From: Mesostigma viride
Lineage: Eukaryota > Streptophyta > Mesostigmatophyceae > Mesostigmatales > Mesostigmataceae
Assembly: GCA_009746045.1 (NCBI GenBank)
Contig: RPFO01000104.1
Location: forward strand, 1,432,155-1,494,154
Length of the DNA: 62,000 nt
Direction of reading: 5' to 3'
Shown: one piece after another, positions 45,431 through 57,544 of the stretch
Layout of the letters: every line of letters starts with the position of its first letter
Numbering within the stretch: the first letter of the stretch is position 1
Translations under genes and position numbers: made by a program
Notes under the pieces: model-generated
What the model saw: the letters and a program-made list of their open reading frames with translations, nothing else
Told to the model about the DNA's origin: nothing
The model's database searches: none

Positions 45431-47403
45431 CCCAAACAAATGTGAGTTCTCTCACCTTGCTTACTCTGAGGATGATGATCTCATTACCATTGGGGATGGC
45501 AGCCAGGGCATAATTGATTTTGAGGCAGCAACCTTACTGTCCTCCCAGCACCCTGTACTGGAACCTTACATCAAAGCACTAACCCCTACTGTTGACAACT
45601 CCATAGATATCAAGGAGCTTGCTCATCAGCTGCACCTAGCCATGGGTCATGAAACCGTGGCTGAGGAACTGGCCAGACGGCTGGGGGGTAGTAGCATGGG
45701 AAAACAACTCAGGAATGCAGTAAAACTGGCTAGACAACACTGTCAAGAATGTCAGTTCAATAGCCCCAAACCTCAAAAATGGCATACTGCAACTCCTTCC
45801 ACCACTAGAGGCATGATAGTGGGGGATGTGATGCACATCAACAAAGATGTCCAACCCTACCTGATCCTAAAAGATTCATGGTCCAGGTTCACAGTCATGG
45901 AACCCCTACCTGGCATGTCTGCAGGGCAGCTACGTGTTGCACTCATGATTGCTTTACCCAGATTCTACCCAGTTGACAGAATTTTGCTTGATCAACAATT
46001 TTCTTGTCTGACTGACCTGGAAGGGTGTGAAGCAATAGAGATTGCTGGGCTGGAAGATCATGAGGGTCAGGGGGTCATTGAAAGAACCATCAGATCTGTC
46101 AAAACCCTACTAGCCAAACATCCTTCCAAGGATGCTACTTCAGGGGTCTACTGTGACAGGGCACTCTGGTGTCATGAAATGTGCACAACCCTAAACATGA
46201 GACCTGTCTTGCATGCCAAGTGGGGTGAAGTAATCCCAGCAGGCCTGCAGGCAGGTGTATATCCCCCAGAGGTGATAGCACTGTACAACACTGCACGTGC
46301 ACAAACCTCAGCAAAACTGGCAGAAAAAGATAAAACCCATCCCAGGCCAGTATTCCAAAAAGGTGATCAAGTTCTCTATTACAAGGAAAACAGCTTTGGT
46401 AAGGTTGGAACTTGGCTAGGTCCAGTTACCATCCGTGGATTTACCAAAAACAGCAAGACCGTGGAGGTCAAGCACAATATCAATGGGAAGCGTCACAGGG
46501 TGAGCTGTCATAGAATTAAGAAGTATTATTCTCCCATGGCAGACGTGCCTGGGGAAGAGTCTTTAAGCATGGACTCACTACTTCTATCTGGCAACTCCAG
46601 CATGCCCAGCAGTAGCCCTGAGCCACCAATTACTGCTGTTGACAGCACCACAGCACCCTCTGTGAACCCTTCCACCCTCAGTGAAGCCAGGCCCACTTCA
46701 CAACCTGGGGATTGCTTAACCAGGCACGAGGTAGCTGGGTTGGAAGCATTAGCTCAGCCCCAAGGCACCAAATTGTCTGCCAACCCTCCCGCTCTGAGGT
46801 CAAGATTGGCAGTCGCCTTGCAAGCATTACACAGGTCACATAAGCAACAAGCTGCTGTGGCCGAAGGGTTGGCAAAAGTCTCAGCTGTGTGCACTAGTCA
46901 GGACCCCTGGACCCTGGCAATAGACACTCAGGCACAGGTCAGTGTGATCAGTGCACAAGCCATCCCTGGTCTTGAGATTGCACCTTCATTTTGGGCACGG
47001 GTGCAGGATTTCTCAGGCCAAAGCTCACTGGATGTAGTGGGACAGGTGATGCTCCCTATACTTGGTATTCAGACACCCTTCCAGGTGGTGGAGGGGTACT
47101 CTGGTAACACCTTGTTGGGGGAACCTTTTGTATCCTATCCTGGGGTGCTTATCTCAGCTAATGAGCTCAGTGTCACAGGGGTGGGTGCAGTTCCTCTGGA
47201 CCACTTTAAAATCCCTCTCTCCAGTATTGTCCCTGGTATGGATGCTGTCATCAAGGCAGTCAACACTCGGTATGCACCAGGGGAGATCCCTGATTTGGAC
47301 AAGTTAGTGCACAGCCAGTTCCTCCATCCCTCAGCCTTTGGGCTGGGTAAGTGGGACATAGCAATGCACTCACCCCACCAAATCTCCCACGTCATACAAG
47401 AAT
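45428..47403 (+). pseudogene. pol: Copy B1 integrase and protease, truncated before RT
   Basis: One long frame contains the zinc half (HLAMGHETVAEELARRLGG, CQECQFN), the integrase core (IVGDVMHI; RILLDQQF; GQGVIERTIR), a basic carboxyl region, and the retropepsin-like domain (LAIDTQAQVSVIS; GNTLLGEPFV). It ends at HVIQEC, where the LTR at 47404 begins; the RT that follows in copy B2 (from 52646) is absent. It is nearly identical to copy B2 over this part. The catalytic triad of integrase is intact, but without RT the copy cannot move on its own. Confidence 0.85.
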
Positions 47404-47875
47404 GTTAGTCTCCATGCTTTGCTGTAGACTAAGTCTCAAAGGCATTGTGAATACAACGTATGAATAAGCCTTGTAAACCTACGTTGGTATGTGAATATAA
47501 ATACCACGTGGGCTATACAGATAGGAATGCTAGTCGAGTCGCATACGTTTCCCTAGATAGGTACTTTGGGTACTGAGGTACGTGACAGATGTCAGTACCC
47601 AGTATACGTAGTGTCCTGTCATTGGACGGTACTAGAGTATCCTAGATAGGGACCGTACTGCAGCGTGCATTGATTTGTGATCGCACGATGCAGTGACTAG
47701 ACTGCTACCTGTCATCGTGTGGCCTCGGGCCAACGGTCTGCACCCAACGGTCACTGGCGGCGCAGCCGGTGAGAGGAACGTTGATAAAGGGTAAACCTAT
47801 TTTCTAATGAACCAAGCAATTCATTGCTCCAAGCCTTCAGTGTTCTCAAGCAATATATCCCACCGCATTCTAACT
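47404..47875 (+). repeat. Copy B2 5' LTR (shared with B1)
   Basis: 472 bp, GTTAGTCTCC...GCATTCTAACT, apparently identical to 54584-55055. It acts as the boundary between the truncated copy B1 and copy B2. The terminal hexamers would be AGTTAG/CTAACT, not the usual TG/CA. Confidence 0.9.
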
Positions 47876-47893
47876 TGAATTTTATTTGCTACC

Positions 47894-50690
47894 ATGGCTA
47901 TCACGAACAAGACTGTCGCTAAGAAGCTTTCCTACAACGAGGATGATGATGGGCAGGATCGGCGGATGCCCAGAGACAACAACAAGAAGCCGGCTGGCGA
48001 TGCGGCCATTTCCAAGAAAAAGAAAAAGAACAAAAAGACTCACAATGGTTGCCAGGACGAGGGGACGGCGGCTGCAAAGCCGACCGACCTACCCCCCTCC
48101 CCTGCGAGGCCGGAGGCCGAGACGGCTCCCCCCGGGGAGACCGGCTTACCCTCGACTCCGGCGGCCGCCCCAGCCGCAACCACGGCTGGCGCGGCCATGG
48201 CTGCGGAGACCTCGGTGGTAAACCCCACTGAGGCTCCACAGTCCGGCCCCACGTTGCCATCTCTTCGGGAGCGTATGCCCCGTCAGACGGCCTCGGTGGC
48301 ACCGGACGGGACGATTACCTTTCGTCCCGCCACATCAAACCTTAATGTCCCTTTCGCCCAGGGACATAACCACATTGAGCTAACGTTTGGGCGACCCTCT
48401 GCGTCCCTTCTTCGCAAGAAGAAGGACATGGAGAGTATTAAACTCGCACGGGTGGTGCGAAAACCTGTGGAACCCATCGCCGGACAACCAATGTCCGACG
48501 ATGAGGTATCCGACACTGCCAGTCTCCCCGATGGGGAGACTGAGATCAATCTTACCCCAGCGCTCCTGGCGGTCGAGCAGGCCGCGCTGGTGGCAAATGA
48601 AGAACGCCGAGAGCGGCAGCGGGACCGAGAGGTCCGCCGAGAGGCGGCTTTTCGGCTCGCCGCTAAGCGGCAAGAATATGAAGAGGAAGCCGCCCGTCGC
48701 CTGGCTACCCACCAGGCGATGGCGGACGCGTACCGCGAGGCCACCCAGCGGTTACGTGACCTCTTAAAAAATGCTGACTATCCCATGCACTATGCGGACA
48801 GTCAAGACCTGGCCGAGCTTGCTCGGTCAGCACACTTTAAAACCATGTCCTCCATCACCCAAGCCAGGGTCACGGAGGCCATCTTGGCCAAACATGGGGT
48901 GGTAGCTGAAGAAGCCCCCCCGCTGGAAACCACCAGCAAGAAACCCTCTCCCCCCCAACCCCTGCAGTACAAGGAGGGACTGCTGGCCCTGGGCGCGAGG
49001 AAGGGCAAAGAGGCGGACTGTCCAGTCCGGCCTGCTATGATCATGGGAGAACCACTCCCTGACATACCCGAGGATGAGGCTGCTTTTCAGGCAGCCCTCC
49101 GGGAGCATGAGGTACGCAAGGAGATGAAGCGTCTCATGCAGGAGGAGGCCAGGAGGAGAGCAGAGGCAGACACCCCTGCCCGCCCCTCCACCGATGGGGC
49201 TGGACCCAGTGGGGTTACCCGGACACCCCCGGGCTCCCCCAGGGCCACCATGACCCCCCTCCCCCTCCCCCACCACCCCAGGTTCGCCCTGTGGGTTGGG
49301 GCCCCCTCCCAAACCAGGGGGGGTGGCCAGGACCCCAGGAGGCCCTGGGGGGAGGTGCAGAGGTGCCACAGGCACCCAACAGGCCTGCTGAGGCCCCCCC
49401 AAGGAGCGGGGATGTCCTGGAACAGCTCGCCATTCTCCAGGCCCAGCTGGCCTCGTTGCAAGATCAGCAGTTAACAGCTAACCAGCTGCAAACTGTCGAG
49501 GGCCTGCGCGCCCTGATGTCGCGGTATGAGCGGGGGACCATCAACCTGGACCCCACCCGCCTGCAACAAGCAACCGACAGCTTCTTGAGGGCCAACCCCC
49601 CTCTCACAGGTGTGTTTAACCCTCATAAAAAGGAATCCAAAATCAATATTGCTGGCTTGCCTGAGGGTCACACTGTTGAACAAGCTAAGCAATTTGTTTT
49701 TGCTTTGGAGTATGGGATGGAAGGTCTTAACCTTAGACATCAGTTTAAGGCTCTCAGGGCCTCCTCCACATTCCATCAATCATCTCCTGCAATCAGAGCA
49801 TTGATTCAAACCTATCAGGAACGTACCCTGACACCTGAAGCAGCCATTGAACAGTGGCCTACCTTTATCACTGATCTGAAACAGCTAGTGCTTACCAATA
49901 ACCACATGGAAGCAGTAGAACGTTTCAACTGGCTTGCTGCATATAAGGTGAACAAGAATAACCTCTCTGGGGATGCAAAAACATACAGGGTAATGATTGA
50001 GAAAGACCTTGAGCTTCTCAAGCTCCAACCAAGGTATCTCATCCACACCTGGCTAACAAAAGCTAATTTGCAACCTTCTGTCCTGGCTACCCTGCTTACA
50101 GGCCTCAAGTCCCTCTGGGACAACTTCAGAGCTGCCATGCTCTATATCGAGGAGGCAGTGGACCCCCTGGGTACTGGCAACAACCAGGCCCAGGACCCCA
50201 AGGTCCAGGGTGTCCAAGGCCACAAACGCAAGGGGCAGGCCAGCCAGGGGGGGCACCCAAGACCCACAAGTCCTCCCACCAAGGGGGCAGTGGCTCTCAG
50301 GGGCGTGGCAACACGTGGCACCGTGTGCCCCTGCATGGCAACCCCAACAACAACAACAACAACAACAACAACAGGTCCCAGCAGGGCAACAATAACAACA
50401 GGTCCCAACAGGGCCAAAACAACAACAACAACAGGTCCCAGCAGGGCCAGAACCGGTCCCAGCAGGGAAACAACAACAACAACAACACAACAACAACCAG
50501 CCTGGCAACCCTGGGGGGTCCATAAGGTGCCTGAGGTGCTTCCAACGAGGGCACGCACGGCACAACTGCCCCAACAACGACTCCCTGGCCAACGGGGTGG
50601 ATCTCTGCCCGGGCTGCTGGCACGCACGTCATCCCCTGGGGCCTCCAGGCAGCCGTTGCAACAGGCCTCGCTACCCAAATCAATGTGAGT
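47894..50690 (+). pseudogene. gag: Copy B2 gag, several frameshifts
   Basis: ATG 47894 (MAITNKTVAKKLSYNEDDDG) opens a basic and Pro/Ala-rich region, followed by a long coiled coil (RERQRDREVRREAAFRLAAK). Near 49290-49400, in C- and G-runs, coding moves to the +2 frame, where the capsid-like part continues (INIAGLPEGHTVEQAKQFVF, LGTGNNQAQDPKV). A CAA-microsatellite region (50340-50500) brings two more frame changes before the knuckles (RCLRCFQRGHARHNC; CPGCWHARH) in the pol frame. The number of breaks indicates a defective copy, or one with sequencing errors in homopolymers. Confidence 0.7.
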
Positions 50691-53600
50691 TCACTCACCT
50701 TATGTACTCTGAGGATGATGATCTCATTACCATTGGGGATGGCAACCAGGGCATAATTGATTTTGAGGCAGCAACCTTACTGTCCTCCCAACACCCTGTT
50801 CTGGAACCTTACATAAAAGCACTAACCCCTACTGTTGACAACTCCATAGATATCAAGGAGCTTGCTCATCAGCTGCACCTAGCCATGGGTCATGAAACAG
50901 TGGCTGAGGAACTGGCCAGACGGCTGGGGGGTAGTAGCATGGGAAAACAACTCAGGAATGCAGTAAAACTGGCTAGACAACACTGTCAAGAATGTCAGTT
51001 CAATAGCCCCAAACCTCAAAAATGGCATACTGCAACTCCTTCCACCAATAGGGGCATGATAGTGGGGGATGTGATGCACATCAACAAAGATGTCCAACCC
51101 TACCTGATCCTAAAAGACTCATGGTCCAGGTTCACAGTAATGGAACCCCTACCTGGCATGTCTGCAGGGCAGCTACGTGTTGCACTCATGATTGCTTTAC
51201 CCAGATTCTACCCAGTTGACAGAATTTTGCTTGATCAACAATTTTCTTGTCTGACTGACCTGGAAGGGTGTGAAGCAATAGAGATTGCTGGGCTGGAAGA
51301 TCATGAGGGTCAGGGGGTCATTGAAAGAACCATCAGATCTGTCAAAACCCTACTAGCCAAAAATCCTTCCAAGGATGCTACTTCAGGGGTCTATTGTGAC
51401 AGGGCACTCTGGTGTCATGAAATGTGCACAACCCTAAATATGAGACCTGTCTTGCATGCCACGTGGGGTGAAGTAATCCCAGCAGGCCTGCAGGCAGGTG
51501 TATATCCCCCAGAGGTGATAGCACTGTACAACACTGCACGTGCACAAACCTCAGCAAAACTGGCAGAAAAAGATAAAACCCATTCCAGGCCAGTATTCCA
51601 AAAAGGTGATCAAGTTCTCTATTACAAGGAAAACAGCTTTGGTAAGGTTGGAACTTGGCTAGGTCCAGTTACCATCCGTGGATTTACCAAAAACAGCAAG
51701 ACCGTGGAGGTCAAGCACAATATCAATGGGAAGCGTCACAGGGTGAGCTGTCATAGAATTAAGAAGTATTATTCTCCCATGGCAGACGTGCCTGGGGAAG
51801 AGTCTTTAAGCATGGACTCACTACTTCTATCTGGCAACTCCAGCATGCCCAGCAGTAGCTCTGAGCCACCAATTACTGCTGTTGACAGCACCACAGCACC
51901 CTCTGTGAACCCTTCCACCCTCAGTGAAGCCAGGCCCACTTCACAACCTGGGGATTGCTTAACCAGGCACGAGGTAGCTGGGTTGGAAGCATTAGCTCAG
52001 CCCCAAGGCACGAACCTGTCTGCCAACCTCCCGCTCTGAGGTCAAATTGGCAGTCGCCTTGCAAGCACTACACAGGTCACATAAGCAACAAGCTGCTGTG
52101 GCCGCAGGGTTGGCAAAAGTCTCAGCTGTGTGCACTAGTCAGGACCCCTGGACCCTGGCAATAGACACTCAGGCACAGGTCAGTGTGATCAGTGCACAAG
52201 CCATCCCTGGTCTTGAGATTGCACCTTCATTTTGGGCACGGGTGCAGGATTTCTCAGGCCAAAGCTCACTGGATGTAGTGGGACAAGTGATGCTCCCTAT
52301 ACTTGGTATTCAGACACCCTTCCAGGTGGTGGAGGGGTACTCTGGTAACACCTTGTTGGGGGAACCTTTTGTATCCTATCCTGGGGTGCTTATCTCAGCT
52401 AATGAGCTCAGTGTCACAGGGGTGGGTGCAGTTCCTCTGGACCACTTTAAAATCCCTCTCTCCAGTATTGTCCCTGGTATGGATGCTGTCATCAAGGCAG
52501 TCAACACTCAGTATGCACCAGGGGAGATCCCTGATCTGGACAAGTTAGTGCACAGCCAGTTCCTCCATCCCTCAGCCTTTGGGCTGGGTAAGTGGGACAT
52601 AGCCATGCACTCACCCCACCAAATCTCCCACGTCATACAAGAATGCAAAACACAAAAAGGGTTTACCAAGTGGCTGATGGCCATTGTCCACCAAGCCAGG
52701 CAGGAATGGGTCCTGCCCAACCCCAAAAACCCTCAATACAAACCGCCTGTCACCCCTTCATGGGACGTGCCAGAGGGAGCCAAAAAGCTCAGATTAAAAT
52801 TTGTTCTCAAACAAAAACCACAAAAAGTGGGCTCCCCAATCTTCCATGCCAGACCATGTGTCACAGAATTAAAGGGGACATCCACACTGCCAAAAGGGGA
52901 AACATACACACCTGGGCTGCAACAAACCTCACTCAGGATCATGCTCTCCCTATTCCTCCACAACCTCAATGCAGGCCAAGACTATGTCTGCAAAGCCACT
53001 GACATTAAAAGGGCCTTCCTCAGGGGGGACCCAGAAAAGGCTGAATCTGTGTGGAAAGGGAAGGTGTACGTGGTAGACACCCCAGCTGTGTGGAAACCTT
53101 ACATTGATGAGCCCCACCTTATCATCAACATTGGGGTGGAAGGGCTTGTCAGTGCCCCAAAAATTTTCAGAGACTCAGCAGAGGAAGTATTCAAAAAGCT
53201 CAAGGCCACGTATGATGACCTGGACCCATGCTTTTTTGTTGTACCCACCCCCTCTGGACTGCTGTTCTTTGTGTGGCATGGAGATGACCAACTCATTTGT
53301 GGGCCTAGAGCTGAGGTGGAAAAATTTATTCAGCAGGTCCAGGAATCATATGAGATTGGCAAACAGGTGGAATTGAGCACAACCCCCATCCAGTTCTGTG
53401 GCATCATGTTGCAGCTGCACAGGCAGCCAGATCAATGGGTCTGCTCTCTCTCTCCTCCTGCAGAATATATTCAAGATTGTCTAGATCTGCTGCATCACAC
53501 CTGCCTCCCCTTACACATGTGTGCCACTGTTCAGGGCAAACTGGGGTGGTGGTCAGCCATCTGTGGGGCTCCCTTAGCTGTCATCAGCAGGGTCACCCAT

Positions 53601-54208
53601 GATGTTCTAGTCAAAATCAAATGCAGTCACATCAGGAAGTTGATCCATGACTGCCCCCCCTCATCCTCCATGGCCTGAATCTGATGGAAGACATCCACAT
53701 ACACAGTGTCATGGACAGCTCCATGGAGAGCAGAACAATCAATCAGATGGGGGCACGGGAATCAGGGCTGTTTTTTCTCACCAACAGGTCAGATTACATG
53801 TCCCTCACTTCCTGGTACAGCAGGCTACACCGCAGAAAACCTGGCAGCAGCAACTCAGCTGAATGTCGTGCTGTGGTGTCTGCTGCATTGCATGCTCGTT
53901 CCCTGCAGCACATGCTCACCTGGCTACAAACCCAGGCAGGCAGCACATGCAATGTCATCTCACATCTCTATACTGACAGCCAATCTGTGATCAGTTTTCT
54001 AACCAAGAAATCTGTCTCTGCTGCTGTCCACACTGACCTGGATTGGGTGATCCTCAAACAGGAGGCCACTTATTTTTCCAGCTGGACTCATGTGGAGGAT
54101 GAGGACAACCCAGCAGACGCTCTCACGAAGCTGCGGGATGCTGCTGGCCAACAGTACCAGCTCCTCTTTCAGAACATGAACCCCTATGATATCAGAGTCA
54201 GTGTTTGA
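50597..54208 (+). pseudogene. pol: Copy B2 pol: INT, PR, RT, RNase H with two frameshifts
   Basis: Integrase (50597-52039) matches B1. Two one-base losses near 52027-52046 break the frame before the retropepsin-like domain (AIDTQAQ, residues 37-43 of the frame from 52047). RT follows (ATDIKRAFLRGD, LDPCFFVVPT, VWHGDDQLI near 53278), and RNase H lies in another frame after a run of seven C (53653-53659) to 54208 (SVMDSSMESR, SAECRAV, YTDSQSVISF, NPADALTKL). Order is INT-PR-RT-RH as in copy A, at clearly diverged sequence. RT has HGDD instead of YVDD. The copy seems defective, but each domain is well preserved. Confidence 0.85.
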
Positions 54209-54583
54209 ATAAATGACTGGCCATAGCACAGTACACAACCACCACACCCCCTTACCACAGCGATAGCTGCTGGGCGCCATAAAATTCAACACATTCGTTG
54301 TGGGGTGTGAGTGCTGGCTAGGTCAGATTTGTATCCATTTGCAGCTTGAGGACACAAGCTTTGTATCCATTTACTTAATGTGTGCTTCAGTAACTGGCCA
54401 AACCAGCCAGCTGTGTACACCTTATTTAATGTGCAATATAACACCTGGCCAGAACAGCCAGCTGTAACCAACCTGGCTCAACCAGCCATGTCTCTTTTGT
54501 ACCCCTAATCAACTTAAAAACAATAACAATAATGTTGGGGGTGCAGACCTGCATTAAGAAATAAATAATAAAACAATACTGGA
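54209..54583 (+). other. Copy B2 3' untranslated region
   Basis: Between the RNase H stop and the 3' LTR, without a gene. It holds several tggccaaaccagccagctgt-like repeats and an A-rich end (aagaaataaataataaaac) before the LTR. A clear polypurine tract is not visible. Confidence 0.6.
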
Positions 54584-55055
54584 GTTAGTCTCCATGCTTT
54601 GCTGTAGACTAAGTCTCAAAGGCATTGTGAATACAACGTATGAATAAGCCTTGTAAACCTACGTTGGTATGTGAATATAAATACCACGTGGGCTATACAG
54701 ATAGGAATGCTAGTCGAGTCGCATACGTTTCCCTAGATAGGTACTTTGGGTACTGAGGTACGTGACAGATGTCAGTACCCAGTATACGTAGTGTCCTGTC
54801 ATTGGACGGTACTAGAGTATCCTAGATAGGGACCGTACTGCAGCGTGCATTGATTTGTGATCGCACGATGCAGTGACTAGACTGCTACCTGTCATCGTGT
54901 GGCCTCGGGCCAACGGTCTGCACCCAACGGTCACTGGCGGCGCAGCCGGTGAGAGGAACGTTGATAAAGGGTAAACCTATTTTCTAATGAACCAAGCAAT
55001 TCATTGCTCCAAGCCTTCAGTGTTCTCAAGCAATATATCCCACCGCATTCTAACT
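54584..55055 (+). repeat. Copy B2 3' LTR
   Basis: 472-bp LTR apparently identical to 47404-47875, preceded by A (giving AGTTAG) and ending CTAACT. It is followed by the TSD ATATG and the continuation of the outer element's 5' LTR. Confidence 0.9.
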
Positions 55056-55060
55056 ATATG

Positions 55061-55793
55061 GACTGGGAATTTGATAGCTATGATGAGCTAGATGGAACAG
55101 GCTCAATGAGCTGATCAATATTCATGTGCCATAGTCCTATACTTGGACATGGATGACTTGTACCCTGAGTCAGCCTAGTAACATCACGTATTTGATTGAC
55201 AAGTGGTGCTATGGCCTATTGGACAAGTGTTTGGTCCATGAGCTGACAAGTGTTGGAAGCTCATGATGACACATGTTATGACTTACATGATGACAAGTGG
55301 GTAGACTCATTGCATGACACTTGTCACTCCAAGGAGAAGAGATGTGTCACTTTATTAATCATGTTATGTGGCACATTATTACGTAGACACTTGGCATCGA
55401 GCTATTATGCCAGCTCATTGGATCATGTCTAGAATGTTCTAGGAATGTTCTAAGAATATGCCAGGAATATTCCTGGAATATACTGAGAATATGCTGGGAA
55501 TATGCTAGGATTATGCTAGGATGTTTCTACAAGCTTCTGTGATGATGTCATTGCTGATGTCATCCTTCCTAGCCTAAAAGGTATAAAAGGAAACTGCCCC
55601 CTAAGGGCAGGTACCTCCATTCAACCTCCATTCAAGCTCTTCTCCAACTATTATATTCTAATAAAGCCATTTATTCTTCCACGTAAATTGTCTTCAACCT
55701 CTCTTTCTTTCAGCACCTGCAAGGTGTGTGGGTAGCAAGGCCAAGCACAAGGCATTGTGTAAAACCCATTAGTTTCCTCTCCCAATCCAAACG
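55061..55793 (+). repeat. Outer element 5' LTR, right part
   Basis: Continues 43097-43171 after the nested insertion, matching 58763-59496. It contains a TATA-like tataaaagg (about 55580) and aataaag (about 55661), a polyadenylation-like signal, so promoter and 3'-end signals of the LTR are visible. Confidence 0.88.
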
Positions 55794-55876
55794 TGGTATC
55801 GGAGGTTTGTTACTGAGGAACAAGAAGACCACTGTGAACCCAGAGACATCCAGTTCCATTGGCGACTGAAGACACC

Positions 55877-57544
55877 ATGGCTACCAAGGAAGCGTGCTAC
55901 AAGCAATTCCGGGCAACAAGCAAGTCCATCACAACGTTTGATGGGCGGTCTCTGAGGAAATGGGAAGAAATCAAGGCTGTGTTGAAGGCCTTAGCATCGG
56001 CCTATTGTGACCTGGTCAAGGTCCTAACTGGAGAGGAGGATTCGCTAAAGGAGGTCAAGACTGCGCTGCTGGAGGCGGAGGAGCTACTGCACGGAAGGCG
56101 TTCTGCTCAAGCAAAGAAGGAGGGCTCCCCTAACGGCCAGGTTTTCCACACTACTACGAAGAAAAGTGGAGGAAAGAGGCGGTGCAATTACTGCAAGAAG
56201 GCCGGGCACGTGGACACCCAGTGCTGGGAGAAGCATCCGGAGCTGAAGCAAGAACGCAAGAACAAGGCAACGCGACGGAACCAAGCGAGAAAGGAGCACT
56301 CACCAGGTGCCAGCGAGGCGCGTATCACCGAGGAGGCTGCGGAGCGGTCCGGCTTCGTCTTCGCCACCATCGCCGAGTCGCCATCGCCGTCGGATGCTGC
56401 TGCACTCACGCAGTATGAAAAGAAAGCACCGACCAGCTGGGTGCTGGATTCTGCAGCGAGCTGTCACATGACGCCATGCCCGTCGGATTTCGTGTGCCTG
56501 CACCCTCACAACAGGGAAATCGCCGGCTCAGGCGGCAAACTGAAGGCGACAGCCATCGGGACTGTCAAGCTGAAGCTGCCGGGCCAGGAGGCAGACGTGC
56601 ACCTCCAAAACGCGCTGCTCGTTCCAAAGCTGAGCACCCGACTTTTATCTGTCGGCCAGCTCGTCAAGGATGGCCACAACGTCGACCTCGCCAAGCGGGT
56701 TGCTGTGCTGGACAGCAGGCACTGCAGCATCGTGACGAGGAACAACACCTACTTTTTGCCCGCGCGCGGTGCGGACGCAGCGATGGACGCCATCCCAGAG
56801 CTGAAATCTTCGGCGACGAGCTTCAAGGACGTCGACGTTGCCTGTCAAGGGCAGAAAATGGCGAGCAGCGAGCGCAGCATCTCACGTGCCTCGGGACACG
56901 CGGCGGAGTGGCTGGCCGTGGGCCTAACGGTCATACTGGCCATGCTTGCCCGTGTATGCGGGATCGGGGGCGGCCTACTGGGCATTACTCGCACACGGCG
57001 TGGCTTTATATACTCTGCGCCGGCCCAGTGGAAGTTCACGCCAATTCGAGAAGTTTCCAGCGCAATGGAGAAGTCCGTGTCAGACGCTGAAGTACTTCCA
57101 GAAACTGCGGTCCAGAACAGCCCAGTGCAGGCGGAGCGCGTTGTCGCCGCCAGCATACCAGATGATACTGGTGCTAGTAACCAAAGTCCGGCGACCAGAC
57201 CAAAGGCGCGGCGCTCGAACGCTGCCAGCCTAACTGAGGGGGAACAAATTCGTGACGCAAGGGCGAAATCGACCAAGCTGCCAAAGTTTTCCAAGTCCTG
57301 GACTGCCAAGTCCGGTGCTGGCGCGAGGCCTCGAGCGAGCCGACCACGTCGTGGACAGCGACCTGTCAGCCAAAGTGCGGTCAAGCACCAACGGTCAAGT
57401 CGACTGCAAAATGCTGCCAAGGCATCACGTCGGTCAGTTGACGGTGTTCGGCCAGGCCATGGCATTTGCAATTGCGCTAGCTGCAACGACCCTTGGAAAT
57501 TGTCGCCCAGGATGCACAGACCCCACTCCTCAAGGTTGCCCTAA
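55877..57544 (+). CDS. gag: Outer element Gag-PR protein
   Basis: ATG 55877 (MATKEACYKQFRATSKS). A short capsid remnant (LKALASAYCDLVKVLTGEED) suggests that the middle of gag is deleted. Next come a basic region, the knuckle CNYCKKAGHVDTQCW and a copia-type protease (SWVLDSAASCHMTP, near residue 195, with DSA instead of DSG, then LLSVGQLVKDGHN, the usual end of copia PR). The last 220 residues have one hydrophobic span (AVGLTVILAMLARVCGIGGG) and no integrase. It could supply particles and protease only. About 555 aa, open throughout. Confidence 0.8.
   Translation: MATKEACYKQFRATSKSITTFDGRSLRKWEEIKAVLKALASAYCDLVKVLTGEEDSLKEVKTALLEAEELLHGRRSAQAKKEGSPNGQVFHTTTKKSGGKRRCNYCKKAGHVDTQCWEKHPELKQERKNKATRRNQARKEHSPGASEARITEEAAERSGFVFATIAESPSPSDAAALTQYEKKAPTSWVLDSAASCHMTPCPSDFVCLHPHNREIAGSGGKLKATAIGTVKLKLPGQEADVHLQNALLVPKLSTRLLSVGQLVKDGHNVDLAKRVAVLDSRHCSIVTRNNTYFLPARGADAAMDAIPELKSSATSFKDVDVACQGQKMASSERSISRASGHAAEWLAVGLTVILAMLARVCGIGGGLLGITRTRRGFIYSAPAQWKFTPIREVSSAMEKSVSDAEVLPETAVQNSPVQAERVVAASIPDDTGASNQSPATRPKARRSNAASLTEGEQIRDARAKSTKLPKFSKSWTAKSGAGARPRASRPRRGQRPVSQSAVKHQRSSRLQNAAKASRRSVDGVRPGHGICNCASCNDPWKLSPRMHRPHSSRLP

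Larger units (their letters stand above)
43172..55055 (+). mobile_element. Compound insertion of two copia-related copies (B1 and B2) with 5-bp TSD
   Basis: The whole block is flanked by ATATG (43167-43171 and 55056-55060) and has ends AGTTAG...CTAACT. It contains the palindromic repeat region (43172-43716), partial copy B1 (to 47403), an LTR (47404-47875), copy B2 and a second LTR (54584-55055). B1 and B2 share a gag-INT-PR-RT-RH family. The single outer TSD suggests the block arose by LTR-mediated rearrangement of one insertion, or that it inserted as a unit. Confidence 0.8.
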
